Below are positions 1 to 7,562 of a stretch of DNA of 34,742 bases, piece after piece. The position numbers and the translations under genes were made by a program. A model generated the notes under the pieces. It had not been told where the DNA came from. It saw nothing but the letters and a program-made list of their open reading frames with translations, and ran no database searches. How positions within the stretch are numbered: position 1 is the stretch's first letter; each line of letters opens with the position of its first letter. Origin of the DNA: Isosphaeraceae bacterium. GTDB taxonomy: Bacteria > Planctomycetota > Planctomycetia > Isosphaerales > Isosphaeraceae. The DNA is taken from positions 1 to 34,742 of the forward strand of contig JANXSY010000196.1 in the NCBI GenBank assembly GCA_025356435.1, in the 5' to 3' direction.

Positions 1-274
1 CAAGTCGAACACAGCGATCGAGCCGCCACGAGGCGACGGCTGCGCGTTTGACGAGGTGCATCCGGGTGATGGTCGGCGGCTGCCAGTCGGCGACCCACGC
101 CGCGAGGTGGACATCAAAAGCGGCCTTATCTTCGGTCGGCAGGACGACATGTTCGGATCGGAGGCCGTGGTCAAGGGCATTGAGGCACGATCGCGCCTTG
201 CCCTCTTTGGTCTTCGGCCCGGTCGACTTCTGGGCGTTACGCTGGTTGGCGTCGATGCGTGCCTGGCTGGTCAT
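1..274 (-). CDS. STGPKT-motif conserved hypothetical protein (3' end cut by window edge)
   Basis: Reading leftward from an ATG at 272-274 gives 91 open codons that run off the window, so the C-terminus is missing. The start is MTSQARIDANQRNAQKSTGP, followed by KTKEGKARSCLNALDHGL. The signature 'NaxKSTGPkTxeGKaxSxxNALxHGL' is familiar from hypothetical proteins abundant in planctomycete genomes, usually in several copies per genome; I know no established function. After the motif comes a tryptophan-containing helical stretch (AAWVADWQPPT). There is only a weak purine-rich stretch (AAGCAAGGG) before the ATG. A pair of direct repeats lies 25-46 bases upstream. No nuclease or transposase motif is visible in the part present. 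The gene call is fairly safe; the function is unknown. Confidence 0.75.
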   Translation of the reverse strand, partial: MTSQARIDANQRNAQKSTGPKTKEGKARSCLNALDHGLRSEHVVLPTEDKAAFDVHLAAWVADWQPPTITRMHLVKRAAVASWRLDRCVRL

Positions 275-298
275 CGCGGTGGCCCTTGCTTCGAGGTG

Positions 299-320
299 GT
301 GATCACAATATCGATCACAA
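299..320. repeat. Spaced direct repeat GATCACAA upstream of the STGP gene, possible operator
   Basis: GATCACAA occurs at 301-308 and again at 313-320, so the two copies are 12 bases apart (about one helical turn). The first copy is also part of the palindrome GTGATCAC at 299-306. Read on the minus strand it is TTGTGATC twice, 25-46 bases before the ATG of the minus-strand gene. Same-face spacing next to a start suggests a regulator binding site, but this is inference from one locus. Confidence 0.25.
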
Positions 321-526
321 ACACCATCTGAATTTTGGGCAGGGTCGTCCCGCGAATCCGAAAAGAATTTTGTGAGGCCGGGCGAAGTCTGTCCGACTCC
401 GTATTTCGTAGGGTCCGCTGTGAACGACGGTCGCAGAGTGTCGAATCGAAGGCGGCGCGAACAGCCGGCCCTGCGAAATCAGTCGAAGTGACAGAGTATT
501 TATCCTAAAATTGTTGGAAAATATTC

Positions 527-556
527 TTGACTCGGTGTCAGGTCCGCTGCAATACT
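527..556 (+). promoter_or_regulatory. Possible sigma70-type promoter
   Basis: TTGACT at 527-532 and AATACT at 551-556 with an 18-base spacer, in a locally AT-rich stretch. It would give a 5' leader of almost 600 bases for the DUF1559 gene at 1156, which is long, so it may serve something else or be chance. Confidence 0.3.
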
Positions 557-1026
557 CCCTTTTACTGATTGGGTCGTACGCTCAATAGACCCAAAGTACC
601 CTCTCCCGCCGGCTTCCGTCTTGAAGTCCGGTCGCGCTCGCGACCTTCCGCCTCACCCCGATAATTCTCATCGATTCGAGAGTTCCAGGGCAGCCGCACG
701 GCACTCGTGCATTGCAATGTCATAGACTCGGTCGGCATCTCCTGTCGATTCGCGTCCTGAAAAGCTGATCGACGAGTCTGATCCGGACTGTCCGAAATCC
801 GATGGCTTTTGCCGCGTCGGCGATCGGTCGATCCTTCGATTTGCGCTCGTCGTAAGCCATCGATGCGCTTGACGACCGACGCATTCTTTTATCATCATGC
901 GTCGGTCTGTCTGGAAAATGAGAGGTATCTTGCATGCATTTATCTGCATCGCTCCGATCAGGATTGATCGATTGTTCCCCCGTGGAATTCGGTCGAATCC
1001 CTGAGTGAATCGGTATTCAGTCGATC

Positions 1027-1050
1027 CTTTCCCCCGCACGAGGGGGAGAG
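1027..1050. repeat. GC-rich hairpin, REP-like
   Basis: CTTTCCCCC at 1027-1035 pairs with GGGGGAGAG at 1042-1050 (one G-T wobble) around the 6-base loop GCACGA. The following bases (TTTCCGGTGCGGGTGG) recall the GC-rich dispersed intergenic repeats seen in planctomycete genomes. It could also be a weak terminator, as TTT follows, but no plus-strand gene ends upstream. Confidence 0.35.
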
Positions 1051-1155
1051 TTTCCGGTGCGGGTGGCGGACTCAGGTCGAGTCTGGCTGCCCGCGTTGAC
1101 GGCGGTTTCGTGGCTCGTTGTCCTGATCTCATTCATTGATTTTGGAGAGACTCCC

Positions 1156-2235
1156 ATGAAGAAAGCACGTCGCGGATTCACCTTGATCGAACTGCTGGTC
1201 GTCATCGCGATCATCGCGGTGCTGATCGCGCTGCTCTTGCCGGCGGTGCAAGCGGCCCGCGAGGCGGCGCGTCGCTCGCAATGCATCAACAACCTCAAAC
1301 AGCTCGGGCTTGCGGTGCATAATTATGCGTCGCAGACGACGGTCTTCCCGATGCAGACGCTCTTTCCCACGGCCCAGTACGATAGTTGGGGCTGGAGCTA
1401 CGGATGGGGGCTCTCGCTGCTGCCACACATGGAGCAACAGCCGGCGTTCAACGCCTTCAACTTCTCGCTGGGAATTTTCGGGAACCAGAACGGCAACACG
1501 TATCAGCAGGGCAATACGACAGTCATGAACATGCAGATCGCGACGCTGATCTGCCCGTCGGACGGCACCAGGAAGCTTCCGGCGTCTCCATATGGGGCGA
1601 CGAACTATGTCGGCAATTATGGCGGTCCCGGCCAACTCGCCGCCGTCGGCACGAATGGGGCATTCAGCGGCACGATCATTCCCAACGGCTGGTATTCCGA
1701 GGCAAACCTTGGACCGATTGGATTTGAGTCGATCACCGACGGGACATCGAACACCGCACTCTTCAGCGAGCGCCTGCTCGGGATCGTCGGCAATCCGTCG
1801 GTGTCGTTGAACTCGGGCGACTCGAAGCGGGCGATCTATACGGCGACCGGTCCGCTGGGCGGCTCCGGGCAGGCTGGTGCCCAGCAATTTATCGCCGCGT
1901 GCAAAAATCTCCCTGGTACCACGACCTCGACTCGGTCGAACGGCAACGGTTACACCTGGTTCGCAGGATACCCGTGGCACATCGTCGTCAATGCCTATAC
2001 TCACGTTGGATCGCCCAATTCGGGCACGTGCACCAACTCTGCCGATCAAGGCGGCTGGCTCAGCTTCAGTGGACCCTTCGGATCGGCCCCGCCGAACAGC
2101 AACCACTCGGGCGGGGTGAACATGGGGATGGCCGACGGGTCGGTCCGGTATGTGAAAGACTCCGTCAACCCGATCACTTTCTGGGCGATCGGTACCCGCA
2201 AGGGTGGAGAAGTGCTCAGCTCCGACTCCTATTGA
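1156..2235 (+). CDS. DUF1559 pseudopilin-like secreted protein
   Basis: 359 residues. The N-terminus (MKKARRGFTLIELLVVIAII, then a long hydrophobic run and AREAARRSQC) is a type IV pilin/pseudopilin prepilin-peptidase signal (G/FTLIE cleavage site) with a single N-terminal membrane helix. This is followed by the planctomycete DUF1559 (SBP_bac_10) domain. The C-terminus carries the family's H-X9-DG signature: NHSGGVNMGMADGSVRYV. The start is fixed by the ribosome binding site GGAGAG at 1144-1149 and by the short basic stretch before the FTLIE site; an upstream in-frame extension to 1057 would put the signal in mid-protein. These proteins are expanded to dozens of copies in planctomycetes and are thought to be surface or secretion components; their exact role is not known. 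A small lipoprotein gene follows, a pairing common in this phylum. Confidence 0.93.
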   Translation: MKKARRGFTLIELLVVIAIIAVLIALLLPAVQAAREAARRSQCINNLKQLGLAVHNYASQTTVFPMQTLFPTAQYDSWGWSYGWGLSLLPHMEQQPAFNAFNFSLGIFGNQNGNTYQQGNTTVMNMQIATLICPSDGTRKLPASPYGATNYVGNYGGPGQLAAVGTNGAFSGTIIPNGWYSEANLGPIGFESITDGTSNTALFSERLLGIVGNPSVSLNSGDSKRAIYTATGPLGGSGQAGAQQFIAACKNLPGTTTSTRSNGNGYTWFAGYPWHIVVNAYTHVGSPNSGTCTNSADQGGWLSFSGPFGSAPPNSNHSGGVNMGMADGSVRYVKDSVNPITFWAIGTRKGGEVLSSDSY

Positions 2236-2383
2236 TCGAGCAAACGTCGCGACCCCCGCCCGCATCAATCGACCGGGCTGGGGAGCGCGGACTGATCGCG
2301 GCGAGCCTTCCGAATATTTTTCCGGCGGTGCCTCTTAGGGGCGCCAAGGCTGGGTCATCCTACCAATTGGAGTGAGACGCGAG

Positions 2384-2578
2384 ATGAAACGAATCGTCGG
2401 AATGCTCGGGGTTGCCGTCATCGCTGGCGGATTGATCGGATGCGGCGACGATAAGCCCAAGGTCGACCCGGAATCGGTGACGAAGGACAATCGCCCCGCC
2501 GGCTTCGAGGACATGATGAAAGGGATGGAAGGCAATATGAAGAAGGCGGGGAAGCAACCGGAGAAGCTCTCGAAATAA
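2384..2578 (+). CDS. Small lipoprotein downstream of DUF1559 gene
   Basis: 64 residues. A basic start (MKR), a hydrophobic stretch (IVGMLGVAVIAGGLIG) and the lipobox LIGC with Cys at about residue 20 indicate signal peptidase II processing and lipid anchoring. The mature part is short, charged and Lys/Met-rich. I chose ATG 2384; a GTG at 2372 is in frame (adding MRRE), but its upstream sequence is also the only Shine-Dalgarno candidate (GGAG 2369-2372), which favours ATG. It probably shares a transcript with the DUF1559 gene 148 bases upstream, with the terminator at 2622-2656 closing the unit. Function unknown; exported proteins of this size and position are frequent next to DUF1559 genes in planctomycetes. 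Confidence 0.8.
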   Translation: MKRIVGMLGVAVIAGGLIGCGDDKPKVDPESVTKDNRPAGFEDMMKGMEGNMKKAGKQPEKLSK

Positions 2579-2621
2579 AGCCTCTGGCAGATCACTCAAC
2601 GATCGAATAGTCTCCATCGCG

Positions 2622-2656
2622 CGCCCGGCCAAACCGATTGGCCGGGCGATTTTATT
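2622..2656 (+). terminator. Rho-independent terminator
   Basis: A perfect 11-bp stem, CGCCCGGCCAA (2622-2632) with TTGGCCGGGCG (2638-2648), a 5-base loop ACCGA, then ATTTTATT. It lies 44 bases after the lipoprotein stop and would end the DUF1559-lipoprotein transcript. Confidence 0.9.
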
Positions 2657-2719
2657 GCTCAAGAAGTCGTCAAGATTGGGACTCCCGGTTGATTTTCGGG
2701 CGACATTTCGGGATGCTAG

Positions 2720-2998
2720 GTGCGTCTCTATCTCTACTTTGAGGAGTCTCCTGTCATTTCGAAACGCAAACCGCCGAGCCAGCGTCCCGAGCGAAAGCTT
2801 AACGAAACCGCCAAGGCGATCGCCCGCATCCGCGAGGAAGCCATCGCCATCAAGGCGGAAGAGGCCCAGAAGTCGGGCCGGAGCGATTCGACCGGTCACG
2901 TCCCGACCCACGCCGGCCGGGTGGGCAGTCAGTTCAAAGTTGCCCAAGCGCCCGCGCCCATGGTCTCGACCAAACAGCCGAAAAATCCGGGTTCTTGA
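2720..2998 (+). CDS. Small charged hypothetical protein
   Basis: 92 residues if started at GTG 2720. The body (SKRKPPSQRPERKLNETAKA, then IARIREEAIAIKAEEAQKSG) is strongly charged, with a predicted helix and a polar tail. No domain recognised. The start is uncertain. GTG 2720 has no good ribosome binding site, while GAGGAG at 2741-2746 sits 9 bases before an in-frame ATT at 2756, which would give an 80-residue product beginning at the conserved-looking SKRK. No ATG is available in between. The DUF1579 gene begins 28 bases after the stop, so the two may be co-transcribed. The coding call rests on length, reading-frame composition and tight spacing. Confidence 0.55.
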   Translation: MRLYLYFEESPVISKRKPPSQRPERKLNETAKAIARIREEAIAIKAEEAQKSGRSDSTGHVPTHAGRVGSQFKVAQAPAPMVSTKQPKNPGS

Positions 2999-3025
2999 CG
3001 CCAGGCACCTCGAACGGACCTCCCC

Positions 3026-3610
3026 GTGAAATTTACCGCGACGATGGTTCTGGCGGCCTCTCTGCTGGTCGCCGCCGACGAGCCGGCCAAGATGCCTCGC
3101 GAGGCTCAATCCAGATTTGAACCTCCGTCCGGGCCTGGGGCCGGCCAGAAATTCCTCGGTCGCTTCGTCGGCGACTGGCGGGTGTCGAAATCATTCTTCC
3201 CCCGCTCCGGCGAACCGATCCGGGCGGTTGGCACTTGCCGTCAGTCGATGATCCACGACGGACGATTTCTTCAGTCAGACTTTGTTTTCGAACAGAACGG
3301 CAAGAAGACGACTGGGCAGGGGCTGGTTGGGTTCGAGTCGGAGTCGGGTTTGTTCACAAGCGTCTGGACCGACTCTCGTCAGACCAAGATGTCGTTTCGG
3401 CAGAGCCGCGACACGTTCGACGGCGAGCGGATCGTGCTCTATAGCAAGTCGGTCGAGCCCGAAGGTAAGGATGCCCGGCGGTCGAAAACGATCACCCACC
3501 TCGACGCCAACGGCAACACGCTCGTCCATCGCCAATATGCCATCGGTGCTGACGGCGAAGAGCGGCTGATGATGGAATTGGTGATGGTCCGCGAGCCGGC
3601 GAAGACGTAA
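3026..3610 (+). CDS. DUF1579 family protein
   Basis: 194 residues with a short hydrophobic N-terminus (MKFTATMVLAASLLVAADEP) that looks like a signal peptide, so probably periplasmic. The remainder fits DUF1579: a beta-rich fold with the typical opening 'L.rfvGdWrvsksf', then repeated strands (TCRQSMIHDGRFLQSDF, GQGLVGFESESGLFTSVWTD) as in the family's lipocalin-like barrel. There is no enzymatic motif and the family has no established reaction. The start is GTG at 3026, the only start that retains the signal peptide. It is followed convergently by trpE on the other strand after 19 bases, with no clear terminator. Confidence 0.8.
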   Translation: MKFTATMVLAASLLVAADEPAKMPREAQSRFEPPSGPGAGQKFLGRFVGDWRVSKSFFPRSGEPIRAVGTCRQSMIHDGRFLQSDFVFEQNGKKTTGQGLVGFESESGLFTSVWTDSRQTKMSFRQSRDTFDGERIVLYSKSVEPEGKDARRSKTITHLDANGNTLVHRQYAIGADGEERLMMELVMVREPAKT

Positions 3611-3629
3611 ATCAATCGTCGCGCTCGAC

Positions 3630-5129
3630 TCAGAGCTGAGTCTGCGCGATTTCGATTGCCTTGAGGATGCCGCGTGCTTTGGTCACGGTCTCCTCATACT
3701 CGGTCGCGGGGTCGCTGTCATAGACGATCCCCGCTCCGGCCTGGATATATGCGGTCGTCCCCTTGAGGACGAGCGTTCGGAGAGCGATGCAGGTATCCAT
3801 ATTACCCGTGAAGTCGATGTATCCGACCGCCCCGCCGTAAGGCCCGCGGCGCTGGGGCTCGACCTCGTCGATGACTTCCATCGCACGGACCTTGGGGGCA
3901 CCTGAGACCGTGCCGGCGGGAAGCCCGGCGCGGAGGGCGTCGAAGGCGGTCTTGCCGGGCGAGAGGGTGCCGGTGACGTTTGAGGTGATGTGCATGACGT
4001 GCGAGTAGCGTTCGACCGTCATGAGGTCGGTCAGCCGGACCGAGTCAAATTCGCAGACCCGGCCGACGTCGTTGCGGCCGAGGTCGACGAGCATGATGTG
4101 CTCGGCCCGCTCCTTGGGGTCGGCGAGTAACTCAGCGGCGAGGGCCTGATCTTCGGCCTCATCCTTGCCGCGTCGTCGCGTGCCCGCGAGCGGCCGGACC
4201 GTGACCTGGCGATCTTCGACCCGCACCAGGATCTCGGGCGAACAGCCGATCAGGCGGAAGTCGTCGAAAGTGAGATAGAAGAGGAAGGGGCTGGGGTTAA
4301 CGACCCTTAGCACCCGGTAGATGTCGAAGGGGGCGGCCGTCGTCTCGACCTCGAACCGCTGGCTGGGGACGACCTGGAAGATGTCACCGGCCTTGATGTA
4401 TTCCTGACACTGGCGGACGACGTCTTCGAACTGCTCTTGGGTCATGTTCGAGGTCGGGACCAGGGTCACCGGCCCGGTGGTGTCGATGTCCTGGAGCGCG
4501 GGCTCAGGCTCGGCGACGGTGAGCCGCGCCGCCAGTTCGTCGACCCGGGCGCAGGCCTTATTGTAGGCGGTCTTGGGGTCGATGCCCGGCCCGAGCCTGG
4601 CGTGGGCCACGACGAGGATCGTCTTGCGGATGTGGTCAAAGAGGACCATCCGGTCATAGAGCGAGAACGAGAGGTCGGGCAGGCCCCGGTCGTCGGGCGG
4701 CGCGTTGGGAAGGCGCTCGATGTAGCGGACAGAATCATAGGCCGCGAAGCCGACCGCACCGCCGGTGAATCGGGGCAGTTCGGGGTGGTTGACTGTGGGA
4801 TAGTCGGCGAGGAGAGCTTCGAGGTCTCGGAACGGGTCAGCACTCTCGAACTCGCGGGCAGAGGCGGGGTCGTCGACCGGGGTAATCGAGACGCGGTTGC
4901 CCCTGGCCTCGAAGCGGAGGAACGGCTCGGTGCCGAGCAGGCTGTAGCGTCCAACCTTCTCGCCGCCAATGACGCTTTCGAAGAGGAACGACGGGGCCGA
5001 ACGCTCGATTCGCCGGAAGGCCGAGACGGGCGTCAGACTGTCTCCGACGAGTTGGCGATAGACGGGAACCAAGCGGGCGTCGCCGGCCCGGCGTGCAAAC
5101 TCGTCGAAGGCGGGCCGGTGCATGGCCAT
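3630..5129 (-). CDS. trpE: Anthranilate synthase component I
   Basis: 499 residues, normal for TrpE. It makes anthranilate from chorismate, using ammonia from the TrpG glutaminase, in the first step of tryptophan synthesis. The N-terminal domain has the feedback region [20 protein letters not shown] near residues 47-66 (the usual LLES motif is LFES here). The C-terminal chorismate-binding domain has [11 protein letters not shown] (~295), [10 protein letters not shown] (~312), [10 protein letters not shown] (~349), HVMHITSNV (~378), [17 protein letters not shown] (~406) and [16 protein letters not shown] (~431). The GAPK and GRND motifs favour TrpE over PabB, although PabB-like activity cannot be excluded from sequence alone. 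No trpG is adjacent. Start ATG 5129 (a second ATG follows at 5123). A likely promoter lies at 5173-5202; no Trp-codon leader peptide was seen. Confidence 0.93.
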   Translation of the reverse strand: MAMHRPAFDEFARRAGDARLVPVYRQLVGDSLTPVSAFRRIERSAPSFLFESVIGGEKVGRYSLLGTEPFLRFEARGNRVSITPVDDPASAREFESADPFRDLEALLADYPTVNHPELPRFTGGAVGFAAYDSVRYIERLPNAPPDDRGLPDLSFSLYDRMVLFDHIRKTILVVAHARLGPGIDPKTAYNKACARVDELAARLTVAEPEPALQDIDTTGPVTLVPTSNMTQEQFEDVVRQCQEYIKAGDIFQVVPSQRFEVETTAAPFDIYRVLRVVNPSPFLFYLTFDDFRLIGCSPEILVRVEDRQVTVRPLAGTRRRGKDEAEDQALAAELLADPKERAEHIMLVDLGRNDVGRVCEFDSVRLTDLMTVERYSHVMHITSNVTGTLSPGKTAFDALRAGLPAGTVSGAPKVRAMEVIDEVEPQRRGPYGGAVGYIDFTGNMDTCIALRTLVLKGTTAYIQAGAGIVYDSDPATEYEETVTKARGILKAIEIAQTQL

Positions 5130-5172
5130 AATCGTCTCGGTTTCGATGGAGGCGGTGGGTGCGAGACGGACG

Positions 5173-5202
5173 ATCTTACCAGCACGCAGAGGGGGCGGAC
5201 AA
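5173..5202 (-). promoter_or_regulatory. Probable promoter for trpE
   Basis: On the minus strand, TTGTCC (5197-5202) and TAAGAT (5173-5178) are separated by 18 bases, with an extended -10 (TGGTAAGAT). Transcription would begin near 5166, about 37 bases before the trpE start. The rest of the 338-base gap 5130-5467 holds only this and the divergent mcsA promoter. Confidence 0.5.
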
Positions 5203-5327
5203 GTCGCGGCCGGGCGGGGCGAAGTTCAGGCCGGAGAGTCTGCGTGACCGCGAAACTCGAATCGTGCCAAGGGCTAACGCCCGTCCGGTTCAGAGAAATT
5301 TGAGGTGCGAATGGTCGTCGCGGTTGC

Positions 5328-5355
5328 TTGACACTGGGATGGGCCGAATTACAAT
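5328..5355 (+). promoter_or_regulatory. Promoter of the mcsA-mcsA-mcsB operon
   Basis: A consensus TTGACA (5328-5333) and TACAAT (5350-5355) with a 16-base spacer. Transcription would start near 5362, leaving a 106-base leader before mcsA. No CtsR-like tandem heptamer was seen next to it, so regulation by that repressor is not supported. Confidence 0.65.
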
Positions 5356-5467
5356 GATTTTACGACACCGCATTCCCCCAGGGCCAGACGCGACGCTGGA
5401 GGTTCATCGTGTCGGCAGCGACCGGCGAGGACGGCGACCGATCGTCGTCGGATGGAGGAGGATCTTG

Positions 5468-5977
5468 ATGAAGTGTATGAAGTGTGCCAAGGTTGCCACG
5501 TTCCACATCACGGACATTGAGCGTGGGAAGCCGCACGAATTCCACTTCTGCGACGATCACGCGCGACAGCACCTGGCTCCTATGGCGGATTCCTCCGACA
5601 AGCCGGCGATGAGCGAAATGGCCAAGGCGCTGATCGGCTCTGCAACTGAGGCAGCCCTGGAGCCGACACCCGTCGACCAACAAACCTGCCCGGTCTGCCA
5701 GATCTCCTTCGGCGAATTCCGCAGCACGGGACGCCTTGGGTGCCCGCACGATTACGAGGTTTTTCGCGACGAGCTGATGCCCCTGCTCGAAAATATCCAC
5801 GAAGCGACCCGCCACAACGGCAAGTCTCCGCGCCGAGCACCTCGGGACCCGAAGCAGCAGACGATGCTGATCCAGCTCCGAAATGATCTCAAACGTGCCG
5901 TGGCCGCGGAAGATTACGAGATGGCCGCCCGCGTTCGTGATAAAATTAAGTTGCTCGAACAAGAATTGGGACGATAG
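5468..5977 (+). CDS. mcsA: McsA-like activator of protein arginine kinase (first copy)
   Basis: 169 residues. In Firmicutes, McsA binds and activates the arginine kinase McsB. The domain order fits: zinc-site cysteines C3-C6 and C28 with H31 (CDDH replaces CxxC), a second site C74-C77 and C92 in GRLGCPHDYEVF, the linker HEATRHNGKSPRR typical of McsA (~111-123), and a C-terminal UVR (UvrB/UvrC-type) coiled-coil motif from about 136 to 164, containing DYEMAARVRDKIK. The fourth CxxC of Bacillus-type McsA is CPHD here. ATG 5468 is preceded by GGAGGAGG at a good distance; upstream in-frame sequence to 5159 is leader, not protein. A second copy begins 33 bases after the stop. A generic 'UvrB/UvrC motif protein' label would also fit, but the position before mcsB makes McsA the better call. 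Confidence 0.88.
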   Translation: MKCMKCAKVATFHITDIERGKPHEFHFCDDHARQHLAPMADSSDKPAMSEMAKALIGSATEAALEPTPVDQQTCPVCQISFGEFRSTGRLGCPHDYEVFRDELMPLLENIHEATRHNGKSPRRAPRDPKQQTMLIQLRNDLKRAVAAEDYEMAARVRDKIKLLEQELGR

Positions 5978-6009
5978 CGACGGCGAACGTCCTCTCGGGT
6001 GGCTTGCTC

Positions 6010-6501
6010 ATGACGTGTCAGCGATGTTCGGACGAAGCGTCGGTCCACCTGACCGAAACGGTCGATGGCCGCCCCACCGAACTCCACCTTTGTGTCCCTT
6101 GCGCCCGCAAAGCCGGGATCGTTCTGCCGGAGAAGCCCCCCGCGTTGGGGCTCGACGCAGTCGTGCAAGGGCTGATCGTCGCCCATGTCGGCGAGCTAGT
6201 TGGAGATCTAGCCGAGCTTGCCTGCCCCGACTGTGGGATCAAGTTCATGGAATTCCGGGCTCAGGGTCGTCTGGGCTGTCCGGCCGACTATGATGTGTTC
6301 CGCAGAGGGCTGATTCCCCTAATCTTCCGTCACCACGGCGCGACCCGGCACGTCGGTAAGATCCCACGGCGATCCCGCGCTGGGACCGACCGCGCCCGAC
6401 TCCGCCTCCGTGCCGTCCTCCGAGACACGATCGCCCTCGAAGACTACGAGAATGCGGCCCGCATCCGCGACCAGCTCCGCCACAAGGACGCCGACAGATG
6501 A
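6010..6501 (+). CDS. mcsA: McsA-like activator of protein arginine kinase (second copy)
   Basis: 163 residues, paralogous to the gene just upstream. Zinc-site cysteines: C3-C6 and C28-C31 (complete CxxC pair, unlike copy one), then C72-C75 and C90 in GRLGCPADYDVF. The McsA linker GATRHVGKIPRRS (~110-122) is closer to the Bacillus form than that of copy one. The UVR motif near 132-158 contains DYENAARIRDQL and ends almost at the C-terminus. Start ATG 6010 follows GGTGG at 5998-6002; a TTG at 6004 is also in frame. The stop overlaps the mcsB start in ATGA, so copy two is translationally coupled to the kinase and is the likelier direct partner of McsB, while copy one may have diverged. Confidence 0.87.
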   Translation: MTCQRCSDEASVHLTETVDGRPTELHLCVPCARKAGIVLPEKPPALGLDAVVQGLIVAHVGELVGDLAELACPDCGIKFMEFRAQGRLGCPADYDVFRRGLIPLIFRHHGATRHVGKIPRRSRAGTDRARLRLRAVLRDTIALEDYENAARIRDQLRHKDADR

Positions 6502-7562
6502 ATCTCGATGAACTGACACAAACCTCCGGCGAGTGGCTTCGTGGCACCGGGCCGGAGAGCGACATCGTGATGTGCTCGCGGATTCGCCTCGCGCGAAACC
6601 TTAACGATTTCCCCTTCATCAATCGCGCCAGCCGTAGCGAGAAGGGGGAGATCGAGACTCACATCCGGACGGCAATCGCCGCCGTGAGTGACAACCTCGC
6701 CTATCTCGAACTCAACCAGCGGAGCAAGCTCGACCTTCAATTTTTGGTCGAACGCCAGCTCATCTCTCGCGAGCACGCATCCGCTGACTATCCGCGCGGG
6801 GTCGCGATCGGTCCGCACGAAAACGTCTCGATCATGGTCAACGAAGAAGACCACGTTCGCATCCAGGCGATGCACTCGGGCCTCTCGCTTCACGACGTCT
6901 GGGAGCAGATCAACGCCCTCGACGATCAGCTCGAAGAACGCCTCTCTTATGCCTTCAGCTCGCAACTCGGCTACCTGACCGCCTGCCCGACGAACGTCGG
7001 CACGGGCATTCGCGTTGGCGTGATGCTTCACCTCCCGGCGCTGGTCCAGACAAAGCAGATCGACAAGGTGTTCCGCGCCCTCCAGAAGATCAACCTCGCC
7101 GTCCGGGGACTCTACGGCGAGGGAACCCAGGCGTTCGGCGACTTTTACCAGATTTCAAACCAGCAGACTCTCGGCAACAGCGAGCTCGAACTGATCCGCA
7201 ACCTCACTGAGGTTGTCCCACAGATTATCGAATACGAGCGCACCGCCCGCCAGAAGCTCGTGAGCGAGCGTCGGCAGCACCTGCACGACCAGGTCAGCCG
7301 CGCCTACGGCGTCCTCAAGACGGCCCACACGATTTCCAGCGAAGAGACAATGCACCTGCTATCGAGCGTGCGGATGGGGATCAACCTCGGCCTGATCGAC
7401 GACCTGGAAATCCCGACCGTCAACGAACTCTTCATTCACACTCAGCCGGCCCATCTCCAGAAGATTCAGGGCACGCCGCTCGAAGTCGACGAGCGCAACG
7501 TCGCACGCGCCTCGTATCTCCGCAGTCGCCTCTCGAACGGCCGGCACACCGAGGCGAATTAA
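6498..7562 (+). CDS. mcsB: Protein arginine kinase McsB
   Basis: 354 residues, the usual McsB length. It transfers phosphate from ATP to arginine side chains of proteins, which in Bacillus tags them for ClpCP. It belongs to the phosphagen (guanidino) kinase fold. Visible motifs: VMCSRIRLARNL (~24-35, nucleotide/phosphate binding), NEEDHVRIQ (~115-123), the active-site cysteine segment TACPTNVGTGIR (~161-172), and GLYGEGTQAFGDFYQISNQ (~204-222). In the C-terminal arm the allosteric phosphoarginine pocket motif, RDxxRA in characterised McsB proteins, appears as RNVARA at 333-338, i.e. Asp replaced by Asn. The start overlaps the second mcsA by 4 bases. No clpC or ctsR lies nearby. It ends tail-to-tail with the DoxX-like gene, both stops lying in the four bases TTAA. 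Confidence 0.93.
   Translation: MNLDELTQTSGEWLRGTGPESDIVMCSRIRLARNLNDFPFINRASRSEKGEIETHIRTAIAAVSDNLAYLELNQRSKLDLQFLVERQLISREHASADYPRGVAIGPHENVSIMVNEEDHVRIQAMHSGLSLHDVWEQINALDDQLEERLSYAFSSQLGYLTACPTNVGTGIRVGVMLHLPALVQTKQIDKVFRALQKINLAVRGLYGEGTQAFGDFYQISNQQTLGNSELELIRNLTEVVPQIIEYERTARQKLVSERRQHLHDQVSRAYGVLKTAHTISSEETMHLLSSVRMGINLGLIDDLEIPTVNELFIHTQPAHLQKIQGTPLEVDERNVARASYLRSRLSNGRHTEAN

Larger units (their letters stand above)
275..1155. other. Long gene-free stretch
   Basis: About 880 bases without a credible gene. The open frames here (for example 668-1132 on the minus strand) have no recognisable domain and low-complexity Arg/Ser composition. It holds a spaced direct repeat (299-320), a possible promoter (527-556) inside the most AT-rich part (about 495-560), and a GC-rich hairpin (1027-1050). 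It is probably the control region of the DUF1559 gene plus decayed sequence. Confidence 0.5.

Noticed and set aside
668..1132. Minus-strand open frame of 154 codons in the gap before the DUF1559 gene
   Set aside because: Ser/Arg-rich, no recognisable family, part lies across the GC-rich hairpin; no ribosome binding site seen.
1129..2268. Long minus-strand open frame opposite the DUF1559 gene
   Set aside because: It is a high-GC shadow of a clear gene; its translation is Arg/Val-rich without domains.
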